From Bradyrhizobium sp. CCBAU 53340 (lineage in GTDB: Bacteria; Pseudomonadota; Alphaproteobacteria; Rhizobiales; Xanthobacteraceae), in contig NZ_CP030055.1 of assembly GCF_015291645.1 (NCBI RefSeq), positions 7,400,501 through 7,464,500 on the forward strand: 64,000 bases of DNA. The letters run 5' to 3'. The notes beneath the pieces were generated by a model. The model was not told the origin of the DNA. It saw only the letters and a list, made by a program, of their open reading frames with translations, and searched no databases. Below, one piece after another: positions 17,936 to 26,729 of this stretch. The position numbers were made by a program, and so were the translations under genes. Numbering within the stretch: the stretch's first letter is position 1; each line of letters begins with the position of its first letter.

Positions 17936-19726
17936 TCAGAACGCTTCCGCGGGCAATTCCATGATGGTGGCGCAGCCGGACTGGATGCGCGCGAGATTGG
18001 CCGCAGTCTCCGGCAGCATCCGCTCCATGAAGAAGCGGCCGGTGACGAGTTTTGTGGAGAGATACGGCGTCGCACCGCTGGCGGCAATCTTGGCCTGCGT
18101 GACCTTGGCCATCTTCGCCCACATGTAGCCGAGCGCGACGAAGCCGAAGAGGTGCAGGTAATCGGTTGCGGCGGCGCCGGCATTATCAGGCTTCATCATG
18201 GCGTTCTGCATCAGCCAGGTCGTGGCCTGCTGGAGATGGCCGAGCGAAGTCGAGAGCGGGGTGATGAAGGGCTTCAGCGCCTCGTCGCCGCCGTTCTCCT
18301 TGGCGAAGGCCATGACCTCGCCGAAGAATGCCATGATGGCGCGGCCACCGTCGCGCGGCAGCTTGCGGCCGACGAGGTCGAGCGCCTGGATGCCGTTGGC
18401 GCCTTCATAGATCATGGCAATGCGCGCATCGCGCACGAACTGCTCCATGCCCTGCTCGGCGATGTAGCCGTGGCCGCCATACATCTGCTGCGCCTGCACC
18501 GCGTTGGCGAAGCCGTAGTCGGTGAGGAAGCCCTTCAGCACCGGCGTCATCAGGCCCATGTGATCGTCTGCGGCCTGGCGGTCCTTCGGGTCTTCGGAGC
18601 GATGGGCGACGTCGCTCTTCAGCGCGGTCCACATCACGAAGGCGCGCGCGGCCTCGTTGAAGGCGCGGATCGAGAGCAGCGTGCGGCGCACGTCGGGATG
18701 GACGATGATCGGGTCGGCCGGCTTGTCCGGCGCCTTGGTGCCGGTCAGCGCACGGCCCTGGATGCGCTCGCGGGCATAGGCGACCGCGTTCTGATAGGCG
18801 ACCTCGGACTGCGCGAGGCCCTGAACGGCGACGCCGAGGCGGGCCTCGTTCATCATCACGAACATGCCCTGCATGCCCTTGTTCTCTTCGCCGATCAGCC
18901 AGCCGGTGGCGTTGTCGTAGTTCATCACGCAGGTGGAATTGCCGTGAATGCCCATCTTGTGCTCGATCGAGCCGCAGACGACGCCGTTGCGTGCGCCCAC
19001 CGAACCATCGGCATTGACCAGGAACTTGGGCACCACGAACAGCGACACGCCCTTGATGCCGGCGGGCGCGCCCTCGATGCGGGCGAGCACGAGGTGGATG
19101 ATGTTGTCGGCGAGGTCATGCTCGCCGGCCGAGATGAAGATCTTGGTGCCCGTGATCTTGAAGCTGCCGTCGGCCTGGCGCACCGCCTTGGTGCGAAGCA
19201 TGCCCAGATCAGTGCCGCAATGCGGCTCGGTCAGGTTCATGGTGCCGGTCCACTCGCCGGCGATCATCTTCGGCACGTAGGTCTGCTTCTGCTCCGGCGA
19301 GCCGTGCACCAGGAGTGCGGCGGTCGCGCCCATGGTGAGGCCGCCATACATCGAGAACGCCATGTTGGCGGAGATCTGGAATTCGTTGACCGCCTGAGAG
19401 AGCGTCACCGGCAGGCCCTGGCCGCCGAACTCGGTCGGAGCCGACAGGCCAAGCCAGCCGCCTTCCGCGACCTGCTTGAAGGCATCCTTGAACCCCTTCG
19501 GCGTGGTGACGCTGCCATCATCGGCGCGCTTGCAGCCTTCGAGATCGCCGACGCGGTTGAGCGGCTGCAGCACCTCTTCGGCGAGCTTGGCGGCTTCGCC
19601 CAAAATCGCCTCGCGCACGTCGCTCGACGCATCGGAGAAGCCGGCGAGGTTGTCGTAGCGGTCGATCTGGAAGACGTCGTTGAGCAGGAAGTTCACGTCT
19701 TCGACGGGGGCTTTGTAGATCGGCAT
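17936..19726 (-). CDS. fadE: Acyl-CoA dehydrogenase (FadE-like, with C-terminal extension)
   Basis: This 596-residue FAD enzyme oxidises acyl-CoA to trans-enoyl-CoA. It belongs to the long class with an extra N-terminal helical domain (MPIYKAPVEDVNFLLNDVF) and a C-terminal extension. The flavin/substrate segments TEPHCGTDLGMLRT and GTKIFISAGEHDL are present, and the likely catalytic glutamate is in MIYEGANGIQALDL. The start ATG 19726 has a GGGAG ribosome site upstream. It lies 38 bp after an NTF2-like gene in a PadR-controlled operon. Chain-length preference cannot be read from the sequence. Confidence 0.95.
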   Translation of the reverse strand: MPIYKAPVEDVNFLLNDVFQIDRYDNLAGFSDASSDVREAILGEAAKLAEEVLQPLNRVGDLEGCKRADDGSVTTPKGFKDAFKQVAEGGWLGLSAPTEFGGQGLPVTLSQAVNEFQISANMAFSMYGGLTMGATAALLVHGSPEQKQTYVPKMIAGEWTGTMNLTEPHCGTDLGMLRTKAVRQADGSFKITGTKIFISAGEHDLADNIIHLVLARIEGAPAGIKGVSLFVVPKFLVNADGSVGARNGVVCGSIEHKMGIHGNSTCVMNYDNATGWLIGEENKGMQGMFVMMNEARLGVAVQGLAQSEVAYQNAVAYARERIQGRALTGTKAPDKPADPIIVHPDVRRTLLSIRAFNEAARAFVMWTALKSDVAHRSEDPKDRQAADDHMGLMTPVLKGFLTDYGFANAVQAQQMYGGHGYIAEQGMEQFVRDARIAMIYEGANGIQALDLVGRKLPRDGGRAIMAFFGEVMAFAKENGGDEALKPFITPLSTSLGHLQQATTWLMQNAMMKPDNAGAAATDYLHLFGFVALGYMWAKMAKVTQAKIAASGATPYLSTKLVTGRFFMERMLPETAANLARIQSGCATIMELPAEAF

Positions 19727-19764
19727 GGTGGTCTCCCGGCAGGCCTTGAAGTGGTGATGCTGAA

Positions 19765-20148
19765 TCAGGATTGGGCGGCGAGCTGCTCCGCCATCAGGCG
19801 ATGCAGCATGTTGATGGCCTTGAGCGGACGCACCATCACCTTGAAATGGGTGATGCGCCCGTCGGCAGCGAAGGTGATGATGTCGACGCCGTTGATCTCG
19901 ATGCCGTCGATCATGGTCTTGAATTCCAGCACGGCACCGTCAGCGCTTTTCCACTCGCCGACATAGGTGAAGCCGGGACCGCCGAGCACCTTCTCGGCGC
20001 TGGCGAGGTATTTGAAGGTAATGTCGCGGCCGCGCTGCGGGGTGTGCACGACAGGGCTTTCGAACACGGCGTCGGGATGGAGCAGGTCCCACAACGCCTT
20101 GGTGTCGTGGGACTTCATGTAGGCGTACCAGGACTCGAGGCCGGTCAT
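19765..20148 (-). CDS. NTF2-like (SnoaL-type) protein heading the fad operon
   Basis: This 127-residue protein has the cone-shaped NTF2 fold pattern: N-terminal helices (YAYMKSHDTKALWDLL), a DAVFESPVVHTPQRG strand region, then beta strands with FKTMIDGIEINGVDIITF. Such proteins include small isomerases, hydratases and binding proteins; no specific reaction is assigned. The ATG at 20148 is chosen because GGGAGG lies about 8 nt upstream; the frame stays open further but into padR promoter sequence. It is the first gene of the operon, facing padR across 198 bp. Confidence 0.85.
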   Translation of the reverse strand: MTGLESWYAYMKSHDTKALWDLLHPDAVFESPVVHTPQRGRDITFKYLASAEKVLGGPGFTYVGEWKSADGAVLEFKTMIDGIEINGVDIITFAADGRITHFKVMVRPLKAINMLHRLMAEQLAAQS

Positions 20149-20270
20149 TATCAGGTGCCTCCCTAAGGCCTCGGGCAAAAAGCCCGAAAACAACCCCATG
20201 CACAGTAGCGAAAGGTTGATTTCGCTGGGTTTTTCGGACCGAGCCGCAGCCCGCCCCCAATTCACCTCAT

Positions 20271-20286
20271 ATGCACATTGACGCAT
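20271..20286. promoter_or_regulatory. Candidate PadR operator 1
   Basis: ATGC-ACATTGAC-GCAT fits the PadR-type ATGC-N8-GCAT pattern, and the symmetric arms extend to ATATGC/GCATAT (20269-20288). It lies between the fad operon and padR. Confidence 0.65.
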
Positions 20287-20302
20287 ATGCACCGATACGC
20301 AT
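20287..20302. promoter_or_regulatory. Candidate PadR operator 2
   Basis: ATGC-ACCGATAC-GCAT is a second exact ATGC-N8-GCAT site directly after operator 1, with a 16-bp period. It ends 44 bp before the padR start codon. Confidence 0.65.
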
Positions 20303-20346
20303 AAAGTCAAGCCAGATAGTCGGGACTTCTCAAAGGAGCTGGTGCC

Positions 20347-20946
20347 ATGGCGCTCGGCGACGCGATCCTCGCATGCCTGACGGAACGTCCGATGACGGGC
20401 TATGAGCTCGCCAAGACATTCGATTCCTCGATCGGCTTCTTTTGGAAGGCCGACCACCAGCAGATCTATCGCGAGCTCTCCAAGCTGCGCGACCGCGGCT
20501 ACATCCAGGGCCGTGAGGTCGTGCAGACAGGCAAACCCAATAAGCTCATTTATACGCTGACTCCCGAGGGCCGAACAGCGCTGCGGCACTGGGCCGCGCG
20601 GCCGAGCACCCCGCCCTCGATCAAGGACGATTTGCTGGTCCGCCTGCATGCGCTCGACAGCATCGACATCGAGCCGATCCGCACCGACCTGATGGACCGG
20701 CTGGAGCACCATCGTGACCGGCACGAGAACTACGAGCGCATCCTGAAGAAGCGTTTTCCTGACGGCACGGCGGAGGGCCGGCTCGACCTCGGTAATCTTC
20801 TGCTGCTCCAGCTCGGTGCCCGCCACGAGCGGATGGTCGCCGACTTCTGCGAAGAGGCGCTCGAGGCGCTGTCGGCGATGTCAGGCAAGGATAAGGGGAC
20901 CGGCACGGTGGTGCCGCTGGAGGATGGCAAGCGCGAGAAGAGCTGA
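20347..20946 (+). CDS. PadR family transcriptional regulator
   Basis: This 199-residue repressor has an N-terminal PadR winged helix (residues about 1-85), beginning MALGDAILACLTERPMTGYELAKTFDSSIGFFWKADHQQIYRELSKL. A C-terminal helical dimerisation domain of the VirR/AphA type follows. The best ligand guess is an acyl-CoA or similar metabolite, because it is divergent from the beta-oxidation operon; this is inference. The ATG at 20347 has GGAG about 8 nt upstream (20336-20339). Two adjacent ATGC-N8-GCAT sites lie in the divergent promoter. Confidence 0.95.
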   Translation: MALGDAILACLTERPMTGYELAKTFDSSIGFFWKADHQQIYRELSKLRDRGYIQGREVVQTGKPNKLIYTLTPEGRTALRHWAARPSTPPSIKDDLLVRLHALDSIDIEPIRTDLMDRLEHHRDRHENYERILKKRFPDGTAEGRLDLGNLLLLQLGARHERMVADFCEEALEALSAMSGKDKGTGTVVPLEDGKREKS

Positions 20947-20977
20947 GGCGCGGCACCAGTTTCGCCAAGCACTCCGC

Positions 20978-21080
20978 TGTCATCGCCCGGCTTGACCGGG
21001 CGATCCAGTACGCCGAGGCGGCACGGCTGGAATCGAGAAGCCGCGGAGTACTGGATGCCCCGCCTTCGCGGGGCATGACA
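20978..21080. repeat. Interspersed palindromic repeat, TGTCATCGCCCGG family, copy 1
   Basis: The element opens TGTCATCGCCCGGCTTGACC and closes CCCCGCCTTCGCGGGGCATGACA. Internal CCAGTAC and GTACTGG are also inverted. A copy in the opposite orientation lies at 41547-41648. Confidence 0.85.
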
Positions 21081-21306
21081 CCGGTTATTGGGTTATCGGG
21101 CGCGCCACACGTACCCACTCCCAAGTTCCCGCCGCCCAACTTTAAGACATCAGCGACACATTCCTTAACCCGTTATTTACCGTAACAGGAAAAAGTCGGT
21201 TTTCGAGGCAGACGACCCGCGCCAAATCCGATTGTCTTTGCAACCGGCACGCGTGGGGAGGCTGAAGGCGCCGGGTGGGGCGCCGGAGTCGGAACCGGAC
21301 AGAGTC

Positions 21307-24300
21307 ATGAATTCGCGCGTATCGTGGAGTGTTGACGGCATCGATCCATCCGTCCGGGAGCGGGCCGAAGCTGCTGCGCGTCGCGCCGGCATGTCACTCA
21401 ACGATTGGCTGAACTCCACGCTCGGCGAGACGGCCCCGCCGAACTTTCGCGGACCTTACGAGCAGCGTCCGCAACACGCACCGAGCCAAGAGAGCCGCGA
21501 CGTCGCCGACATCCACCAGCGGCTCGACGCGATCACCCAGCAGATCGAACGGATTTCAAAGCCCGCCCCGCGCCAGGAACCTTCTCGTGAGAGAGATGTC
21601 TCGCGCGAGCAGGGCGTCGCGCGCCAGCTCAACGACGCGATCTCGCGGCTCGACGCGCGCCTGTCGCAGATCTCGCGGCCCCAGCAGCCGCAACCGCAGC
21701 AGGCGCCGCGACCAGCGCCAAGCCCCGTTGAATCGCGCCAGCGCCAGGCCGATGCGGTCGAGCGCGCGGCCGCGCAGGTCTATCGCAACTCGCCACCCCT
21801 GAGCCCCGCATCGTTCGACGTCGCCGTGGCCGAGATCACCGCGCGGCAGAGTGAGCTTGATGGCTCTGCACCGCGGCAGATGCCGCCGCGCGCTGCGCCG
21901 CCGATCGCGCCGTCTGCCGCGCCTTACGCGCCCCCCATGCCCCCCATGGCGGCGCCGCCCGCTCCTGCCTATGCTCCGCCGCCACCGCAAGCGGGGCCGG
22001 ATTTCTCGTCGCTGGAACGTCATCTGCTCAAGATCACGAGCCAGATCGAGTCGCTACAGCGTCCTGACAATACCGAGCAGGCCATCAACGGCTTCCGCGC
22101 CGAGCTCGCCGAGATCCGCAACGCCATCACCGAGGCGATGCCGCGCCGCGCGATCGAATCGATCGAGAACGAGATCCGCTCGCTGCACCGGCGCATCGAC
22201 GAGACCCGCTCCAACGGTACCGACGGCCAGGTGCTGTCAGGCATCGAGCGCGCGCTCTCCGACATCAAGCAGGTGCTCCGCACGCTGACGCCGGCCGAGC
22301 AGCTCACCGGCTATGACGAGGCGATCCGCAATCTCGGCGCCAAGCTCGATCTGATCCTGCGCGCCAATGACGATCCCTCGACGGTGCAGCAGCTCGAAAG
22401 CGCGATCTCGGCATTGCGTGGCATCGTCTCGAACGTCGCCTCCAACGAAGCGCTGGCACGTCTGTCCGAAGACGTGCAGCTGCTGTCGTCCAAGGTCGAC
22501 CAGGTCACGCGCTCGTCGGGTCACAGCGACAGTTTTGCGGTGCTGGAGCAGCGCATCGCCGCCCTCACCGCCGCGCTGGAAACGCGCGAGCGTCCGGCAC
22601 CTGCCGAGAGCACCGAACAGCTGGAAGCCGCGATCCGCGCGCTGTCCGACCGCTTCGACCGCATGCAGGTCGGCAACGACTCGGCATCGACCTTTGCGCA
22701 TCTCGAGCAGCGCGTCTCCTATCTGCTGGAGCGGTTAGAGGCCGCCTCGGATCAGCGCGGCGGTAATTTCGGCCGCGTCGAGGACGGGCTGCACGACATC
22801 CTCAGGCATCTGGAGCGTCAGCAGGCCACCTATGCCGCGCTCGCGGAGAGCCGCAACTCGGCACCGCCGCCCGATTCCGGCGTGGTCGATCTGGTCAAGC
22901 GCGAGCTTTCCGACATCCGCTTCAACCAGGCCGAGACCAATCGCAGCACCCAGGATTCGCTGGAGGCCGTGCACAACACGCTCGGTCATGTCGTCGATCG
23001 CCTCGCCATGATCGAGGGCGATCTACGCGCGGTGCGCACGGCCCCGCCGGCCCCCGCGCCGATGCCGATGGCAGCTCCCTTCGAGCCACCGCCGGTCGCG
23101 CGCGAGCAGCGGCCGCCGCAGCCGGAGCAGCCGAAATACGATCCGAAGCCCGAGCTGCCGAATCCCGCGGCCGCGCAGCAGCCGATGCACTCGGCTTTCG
23201 TCGCCGCGCCGCGTGAATTCCATGCCGCCGCGCCCGCAGCGCCGCCGCCGGTGCCGGTGGTATCGCAAGCCACACAACCTGTGCCGCCGCGCGCAATCAG
23301 CGAGATCCTGGAGCCGCACACGGTGCCGACGCGCGCCGCGATCGCGCCCGAGCTGCCGCCGGATCATCCGCTCGAGCCCGGCACGCGTCCGAGCGGCCGT
23401 CCCGCCACGCCGTCGGAGCGCATTGCCGCCTCCGAAAGTGCGATCAGTGAAATCCCGACCGCACCGAAGGAGCCGGTGTCGTCGTCGAGCTTCATCGCAG
23501 CCGCGCGCCGCGCCGCACAGGCTGCCGCCGCGCAACCGCCGGAAAAACCGGCGCGCGGCGTCAAGGCTGCGATGGCAGCCCGCGCCAAAGACAGGAGCCA
23601 GGCCAAGGTCCAGGGCAAGGTTCAAGGCCAGGAAGGCGGCTCGACCATCACGTCAAAAATCCGCTCGCTGCTGGTCGGCGCGAGCGTGGTCGTGATCGTG
23701 CTCGGCGCCTTCAAGATGGCGATGAACCTGCTCGAAGGCGGCAGCGCACCGCCGGCGCCGCAGGCGATGGAGGACACCTCCAGCCGGCCCGCACCGCAGG
23801 CGCCGCCGCCGGTCGAGATCAAGCCTGCCGCGCCCGAGCAGGTCACGCCGTCGATGACCTCGCCGACGCCGATCGGCAAGCAGTCCCTGAACAATGCCGC
23901 GCCGGCCCCGGTGCCAAACTCCGGCAGCACGGCGTCGGTCGAAATTCCGCCCGCGCCCGCCGCAGCGACGCCGCCCTCGCCTGCCACGGGCAGCGACGTC
24001 ACCGGTGCGCTGTCCGGCACGAGCCGTGCGCGGCTCGGCATGGTGCAGATCCCGCCGAGCGAGAAGCTGCCTGACGGCATCGGCGGCCCATCCTTGCGCA
24101 GCGCCGCGATGAAGGGCGATGCGACGGCGGCCTATGAGATCGGCGTGCGCTTTGCCGAGGGCAAGGGCGTGGCCACGAATTACGACGAAGCCGCCAAATG
24201 GTACGACCGCGCGGCGCAGGCCGGCGTGGTGCCCGCGACCTTCCGCCTCGGCACGCTCTACGAAAAGGGTCTCGGCGTGAAGAAGGACGCCGACATCGCC

Positions 24301-24774
24301 CGCCGCTACTACACGCAGGCCGCCGAGCGCGGCAATGCCAAGGCGATGCACAATCTGGCCGTGCTCGACGCCGACGGCGGCGGACGCGGCGCCAACTACA
24401 AGAGCGCGGCGCAGTGGTTCCGCAAAGCCGCCGATCGCGGCGTCGCCGACAGCCAGTTCAACCTCGGCATTCTCTATGCCCGCGGCATCGGCGTCGAACA
24501 GAACCTCGCCGAGTCCTACAAATGGTTCAGCCTGGCGGCCGCGCAGGGTGATGCGGACGCATCCGGCAAGCGCGACGACGTCGCCAAGCGCCTCGACCCG
24601 CAATCGCTTGCCGCCGCCAAGCTCGCGATCCAGACCTTCAGCGCCGAGCCGCAACCCGACGACGCCGTCAACGTCCCGACGCCCGCGGGCGGCTGGGACA
24701 GCGCCCCGCAGGCGTCCACCAAGCCGGCGCCGAAGCCGGTGGCAACGAAGAAGACGGCGTCGGCGGCGCATTAG
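21307..24774 (+). CDS. PodJ-like polarity/localization protein: coiled coil, one membrane helix, Sel1 repeats
   Basis: This 1155-residue protein has a layered structure. The N-terminus (about 1-35) has the ribbon-helix-helix-like segment SVRERAEAAARRAGMSLNDWLN, seen in alphaproteobacterial PodJ-type proteins. Next come Gln/Pro-rich and long coiled-coil regions (about 60-620) and a Pro/Ala-rich stretch to about 770. One membrane helix lies near 787-810 (VGASVVVIVLGAF). After a Pro/Ala-rich linker, the C-terminal part has about four Sel1/TPR-like repeats (about 931-1085). In Caulobacter, PodJ marks the pole and has a periplasmic Sel1-repeat end; a similar cell-pole role is inferred. ATG 21307 is preferred to a TTG 25 codons upstream. 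Confidence 0.8.
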   Translation: MNSRVSWSVDGIDPSVRERAEAAARRAGMSLNDWLNSTLGETAPPNFRGPYEQRPQHAPSQESRDVADIHQRLDAITQQIERISKPAPRQEPSRERDVSREQGVARQLNDAISRLDARLSQISRPQQPQPQQAPRPAPSPVESRQRQADAVERAAAQVYRNSPPLSPASFDVAVAEITARQSELDGSAPRQMPPRAAPPIAPSAAPYAPPMPPMAAPPAPAYAPPPPQAGPDFSSLERHLLKITSQIESLQRPDNTEQAINGFRAELAEIRNAITEAMPRRAIESIENEIRSLHRRIDETRSNGTDGQVLSGIERALSDIKQVLRTLTPAEQLTGYDEAIRNLGAKLDLILRANDDPSTVQQLESAISALRGIVSNVASNEALARLSEDVQLLSSKVDQVTRSSGHSDSFAVLEQRIAALTAALETRERPAPAESTEQLEAAIRALSDRFDRMQVGNDSASTFAHLEQRVSYLLERLEAASDQRGGNFGRVEDGLHDILRHLERQQATYAALAESRNSAPPPDSGVVDLVKRELSDIRFNQAETNRSTQDSLEAVHNTLGHVVDRLAMIEGDLRAVRTAPPAPAPMPMAAPFEPPPVAREQRPPQPEQPKYDPKPELPNPAAAQQPMHSAFVAAPREFHAAAPAAPPPVPVVSQATQPVPPRAISEILEPHTVPTRAAIAPELPPDHPLEPGTRPSGRPATPSERIAASESAISEIPTAPKEPVSSSSFIAAARRAAQAAAAQPPEKPARGVKAAMAARAKDRSQAKVQGKVQGQEGGSTITSKIRSLLVGASVVVIVLGAFKMAMNLLEGGSAPPAPQAMEDTSSRPAPQAPPPVEIKPAAPEQVTPSMTSPTPIGKQSLNNAAPAPVPNSGSTASVEIPPAPAAATPPSPATGSDVTGALSGTSRARLGMVQIPPSEKLPDGIGGPSLRSAAMKGDATAAYEIGVRFAEGKGVATNYDEAAKWYDRAAQAGVVPATFRLGTLYEKGLGVKKDADIARRYYTQAAERGNAKAMHNLAVLDADGGGRGANYKSAAQWFRKAADRGVADSQFNLGILYARGIGVEQNLAESYKWFSLAAAQGDADASGKRDDVAKRLDPQSLAAAKLAIQTFSAEPQPDDAVNVPTPAGGWDSAPQASTKPAPKPVATKKTASAAH

Positions 24775-24789
24775 GGCCCGCATTCCGCG

Positions 24790-24930
24790 CTCGTGCCCCG
24801 CACGTAGCGCAGCGTCTCTTCGACGATGCGCTGCAGAGCCGGGGCCCATCTCACCAAATACCGTGTGGCCATCTGGGTCCCGGTTCTGCGCAGCAGCGTT
24901 ACACGCTGCAACGCGTCCGGGACACCAGAG
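24790..24930. repeat. Interspersed repeat, TCGTGCCCCG...CGTCCGGGACA family, copy 1
   Basis: TCGTGCCCCGCACG at one end and GCGTCCGGGACACCAGAG at the other resemble, in inverse orientation, the element at 39029-39134. It occupies the gap after the PodJ-like gene. Confidence 0.6.
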
Positions 24931-24936
24931 AGGGCT

Positions 24937-25710
24937 CTACGGCGCCTCGATCACCGTCGGCACGCCCGGCTCCAATAACCGCAGCCTTGTCCCGAAACCC
25001 AGCACGTCAAACGTCTTGCGCAGGTCCTCGCTGTTCTGGCGGAAATGCGCCCAGCCTTCGGTGTGCACGGGCACGATCATCGCATCGGGAAAGGCGCGCG
25101 CGGTCTCGATGGTGTCGTTGGTGTCCATGGTGAGATGGAACGGCCCGCGCGTCTGCGCGGCGCCCGCAAACGGCAGCACCACGCCGCATTTGAAGCGGCG
25201 CGCGACTTCGGCGACGCCGTCGAACCAGGTGGTGTCGCCACTGATATAGACCGGGCGCGTGTCCTTGCGGCTCGACTGCACCACGAAGCCGATGACGTCG
25301 CCCGACAGCGGCTCGATGCCGGCAGGGCCGTGACGCGCCGGCGTCGCGGTGATGGTCAGCGTGTTGCCGTCATCATCTTTCAGCTGCGTACTCGCCCAGG
25401 GCGCGAGCCCCTCGACATGGCCGCCGAGGCGCTTTGCGCCAGCTTCCGTCGTCAGCGCGCGCGGCGCCTTGAGCACGAATTCACGGCCGGAGGTGTCGAG
25501 ATTGTCCGAATGCTGGTCGTGGCTGAGCAGCACGGCATCAACAGGGCCGATCGCATCGGCATTCATGGCAGGACCGATGGTTTTCTCCAGCTTCACATGC
25601 GGCAATTGGTAGGCACCGGGCGCATCGAAGGTGGGATCGGTGAGCAGGCGAAAGCCGTCGATCTCGATCAAGGCGGTGGGGCCGCCGATCAGGGTGATGG
25701 TCACAGGCAT
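24937..25710 (-). CDS. MBL-fold metallo-hydrolase (UlaG-like) with altered metal motif
   Basis: This 257-residue protein has the metallo-beta-lactamase fold: an N-terminal MPVTITLIGGPTALIEIDG strand pair, a metal-motif region, a late PARHGP histidine and SGDTTW. The usual HxHxDH motif reads SHDQHSDN here, so one histidine is shifted and the last is replaced by asparagine. Metal content and substrate are uncertain. It is followed on the minus-strand path from the DMT transporter gene 12 bp upstream, so the two are probably cotranscribed. Confidence 0.88.
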   Translation of the reverse strand: MPVTITLIGGPTALIEIDGFRLLTDPTFDAPGAYQLPHVKLEKTIGPAMNADAIGPVDAVLLSHDQHSDNLDTSGREFVLKAPRALTTEAGAKRLGGHVEGLAPWASTQLKDDDGNTLTITATPARHGPAGIEPLSGDVIGFVVQSSRKDTRPVYISGDTTWFDGVAEVARRFKCGVVLPFAGAAQTRGPFHLTMDTNDTIETARAFPDAMIVPVHTEGWAHFRQNSEDLRKTFDVLGFGTRLRLLEPGVPTVIEAP

Positions 25711-25722
25711 GAGGGAACTCCT

Positions 25723-26631
25723 CTACACGGCGGGCTTGGCGGGGCGGGTCACCAGGTAAATGCCGAGCGCCACCGGAATGATCCCCAGCAGGTCACGCGC
25801 CTCGACATGCTCGCCGAGCACGATGAAGGCGAACAGCATGCCGAGCGGCGGCATCAGGAAATGATAGGCACTGGCCGCGGTCGCGCCACACACCTTGAGG
25901 AGATGAAACCAGAGCCAGTAGGCCAGGATCGAACCGCCGAGCACGAGGAAGGCGAAGGCGCCGATCAGGCTGGGGGTAAAGTCGATGGCGTGCACATCGG
26001 CGAAGGTCAGCGCGACCGGCGTCAGCACGATGCCGGCCGCGAGATTCTGCACGCCGTTGCCGATCCACAAACTGCCCTTGGGTGCGAACAGCTTGAACAG
26101 GATGGTGCCGGCGACAATGGAGGCGAGCGAGGCCAGCGTGAAGATGATGCCATGCAGTGAGTCAGTGCCGACCGAGAGCCGATGCCAGACGATAGCCGTG
26201 ACGCCGATGATGCCGAGCAAGAGGCCACTGGCCTTGCGCCAGGTCATGCCCTCGCCGAGCAGGAGTGCGGCAAGCGCGGCCGTGAACACCGGATTGGCCG
26301 AGACGATCAGGCCGCCTAGACCGGCGGAGACCGATTGCAGGCCGGTATAGCCGAGCCCGAGATAGAGCGCGTTGTTGGCAATGCCAATCACGGTGAAGAC
26401 GAGCGCATCGCGCCACGATAGCGACCAGTCGCCACGGATAGCCGTGGCGCCCAGGATCAGGATGCCGGCGAGCGAGAAGCGCGCGGCAAGCAGGATCAGT
26501 GGCGGGCAATGGGTGACGCCGATCTTGCCGGCGACGAAGGCATAGCTCCAGAGCAGGCAGAACAGGCCGATGGCGAGCGGCAACGTATTGAAGCGGCTGC
26601 GGGGAGCGGGAAGCGAGGTGGCGAGGGACAT
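25723..26631 (-). CDS. DMT superfamily transporter (EamA family)
   Basis: This 302-residue inner-membrane protein has ten predicted helices in two EamA halves; the second begins near GIIFTLASLASIVAGTILFKL. Members export amino acids, nucleobases or drugs; the substrate is not evident. The ATG at 26631 has GGAGAA about 10 nt upstream; ATG 26676 lacks a ribosome site. A divergent LysR regulator starts 98 bp away, which suggests control by that regulator. Confidence 0.93.
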   Translation of the reverse strand: MSLATSLPAPRSRFNTLPLAIGLFCLLWSYAFVAGKIGVTHCPPLILLAARFSLAGILILGATAIRGDWSLSWRDALVFTVIGIANNALYLGLGYTGLQSVSAGLGGLIVSANPVFTAALAALLLGEGMTWRKASGLLLGIIGVTAIVWHRLSVGTDSLHGIIFTLASLASIVAGTILFKLFAPKGSLWIGNGVQNLAAGIVLTPVALTFADVHAIDFTPSLIGAFAFLVLGGSILAYWLWFHLLKVCGATAASAYHFLMPPLGMLFAFIVLGEHVEARDLLGIIPVALGIYLVTRPAKPAV

Positions 26632-26696
26632 GAGGGCATTCTCCTGGACCCTCGATCTAGGGACCGGCCTTGCCATTTGGAAATTAAATGATTAAC

Positions 26697-26717
26697 TCGA
26701 AACCAGTGGATTTTCGA
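26697..26717. promoter_or_regulatory. Candidate LysR-type binding site
   Basis: TCGAAA-N9-TTTCGA is a perfect 6-bp inverted repeat in the divergent lysR/DMT promoter, ending 12 bp before the proposed lysR start codon. Confidence 0.4.
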
Positions 26718-26729
26718 ATGGAGGCTCAG

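Noticed and set aside
16820..19966. A 1048-codon open frame antisense to the thiolase and acyl-CoA dehydrogenase genes
   Set aside because: It is a shadow of GC-rich coding on the other strand. Its sequence is low-complexity (Arg/His/Gly-rich) with no domain.
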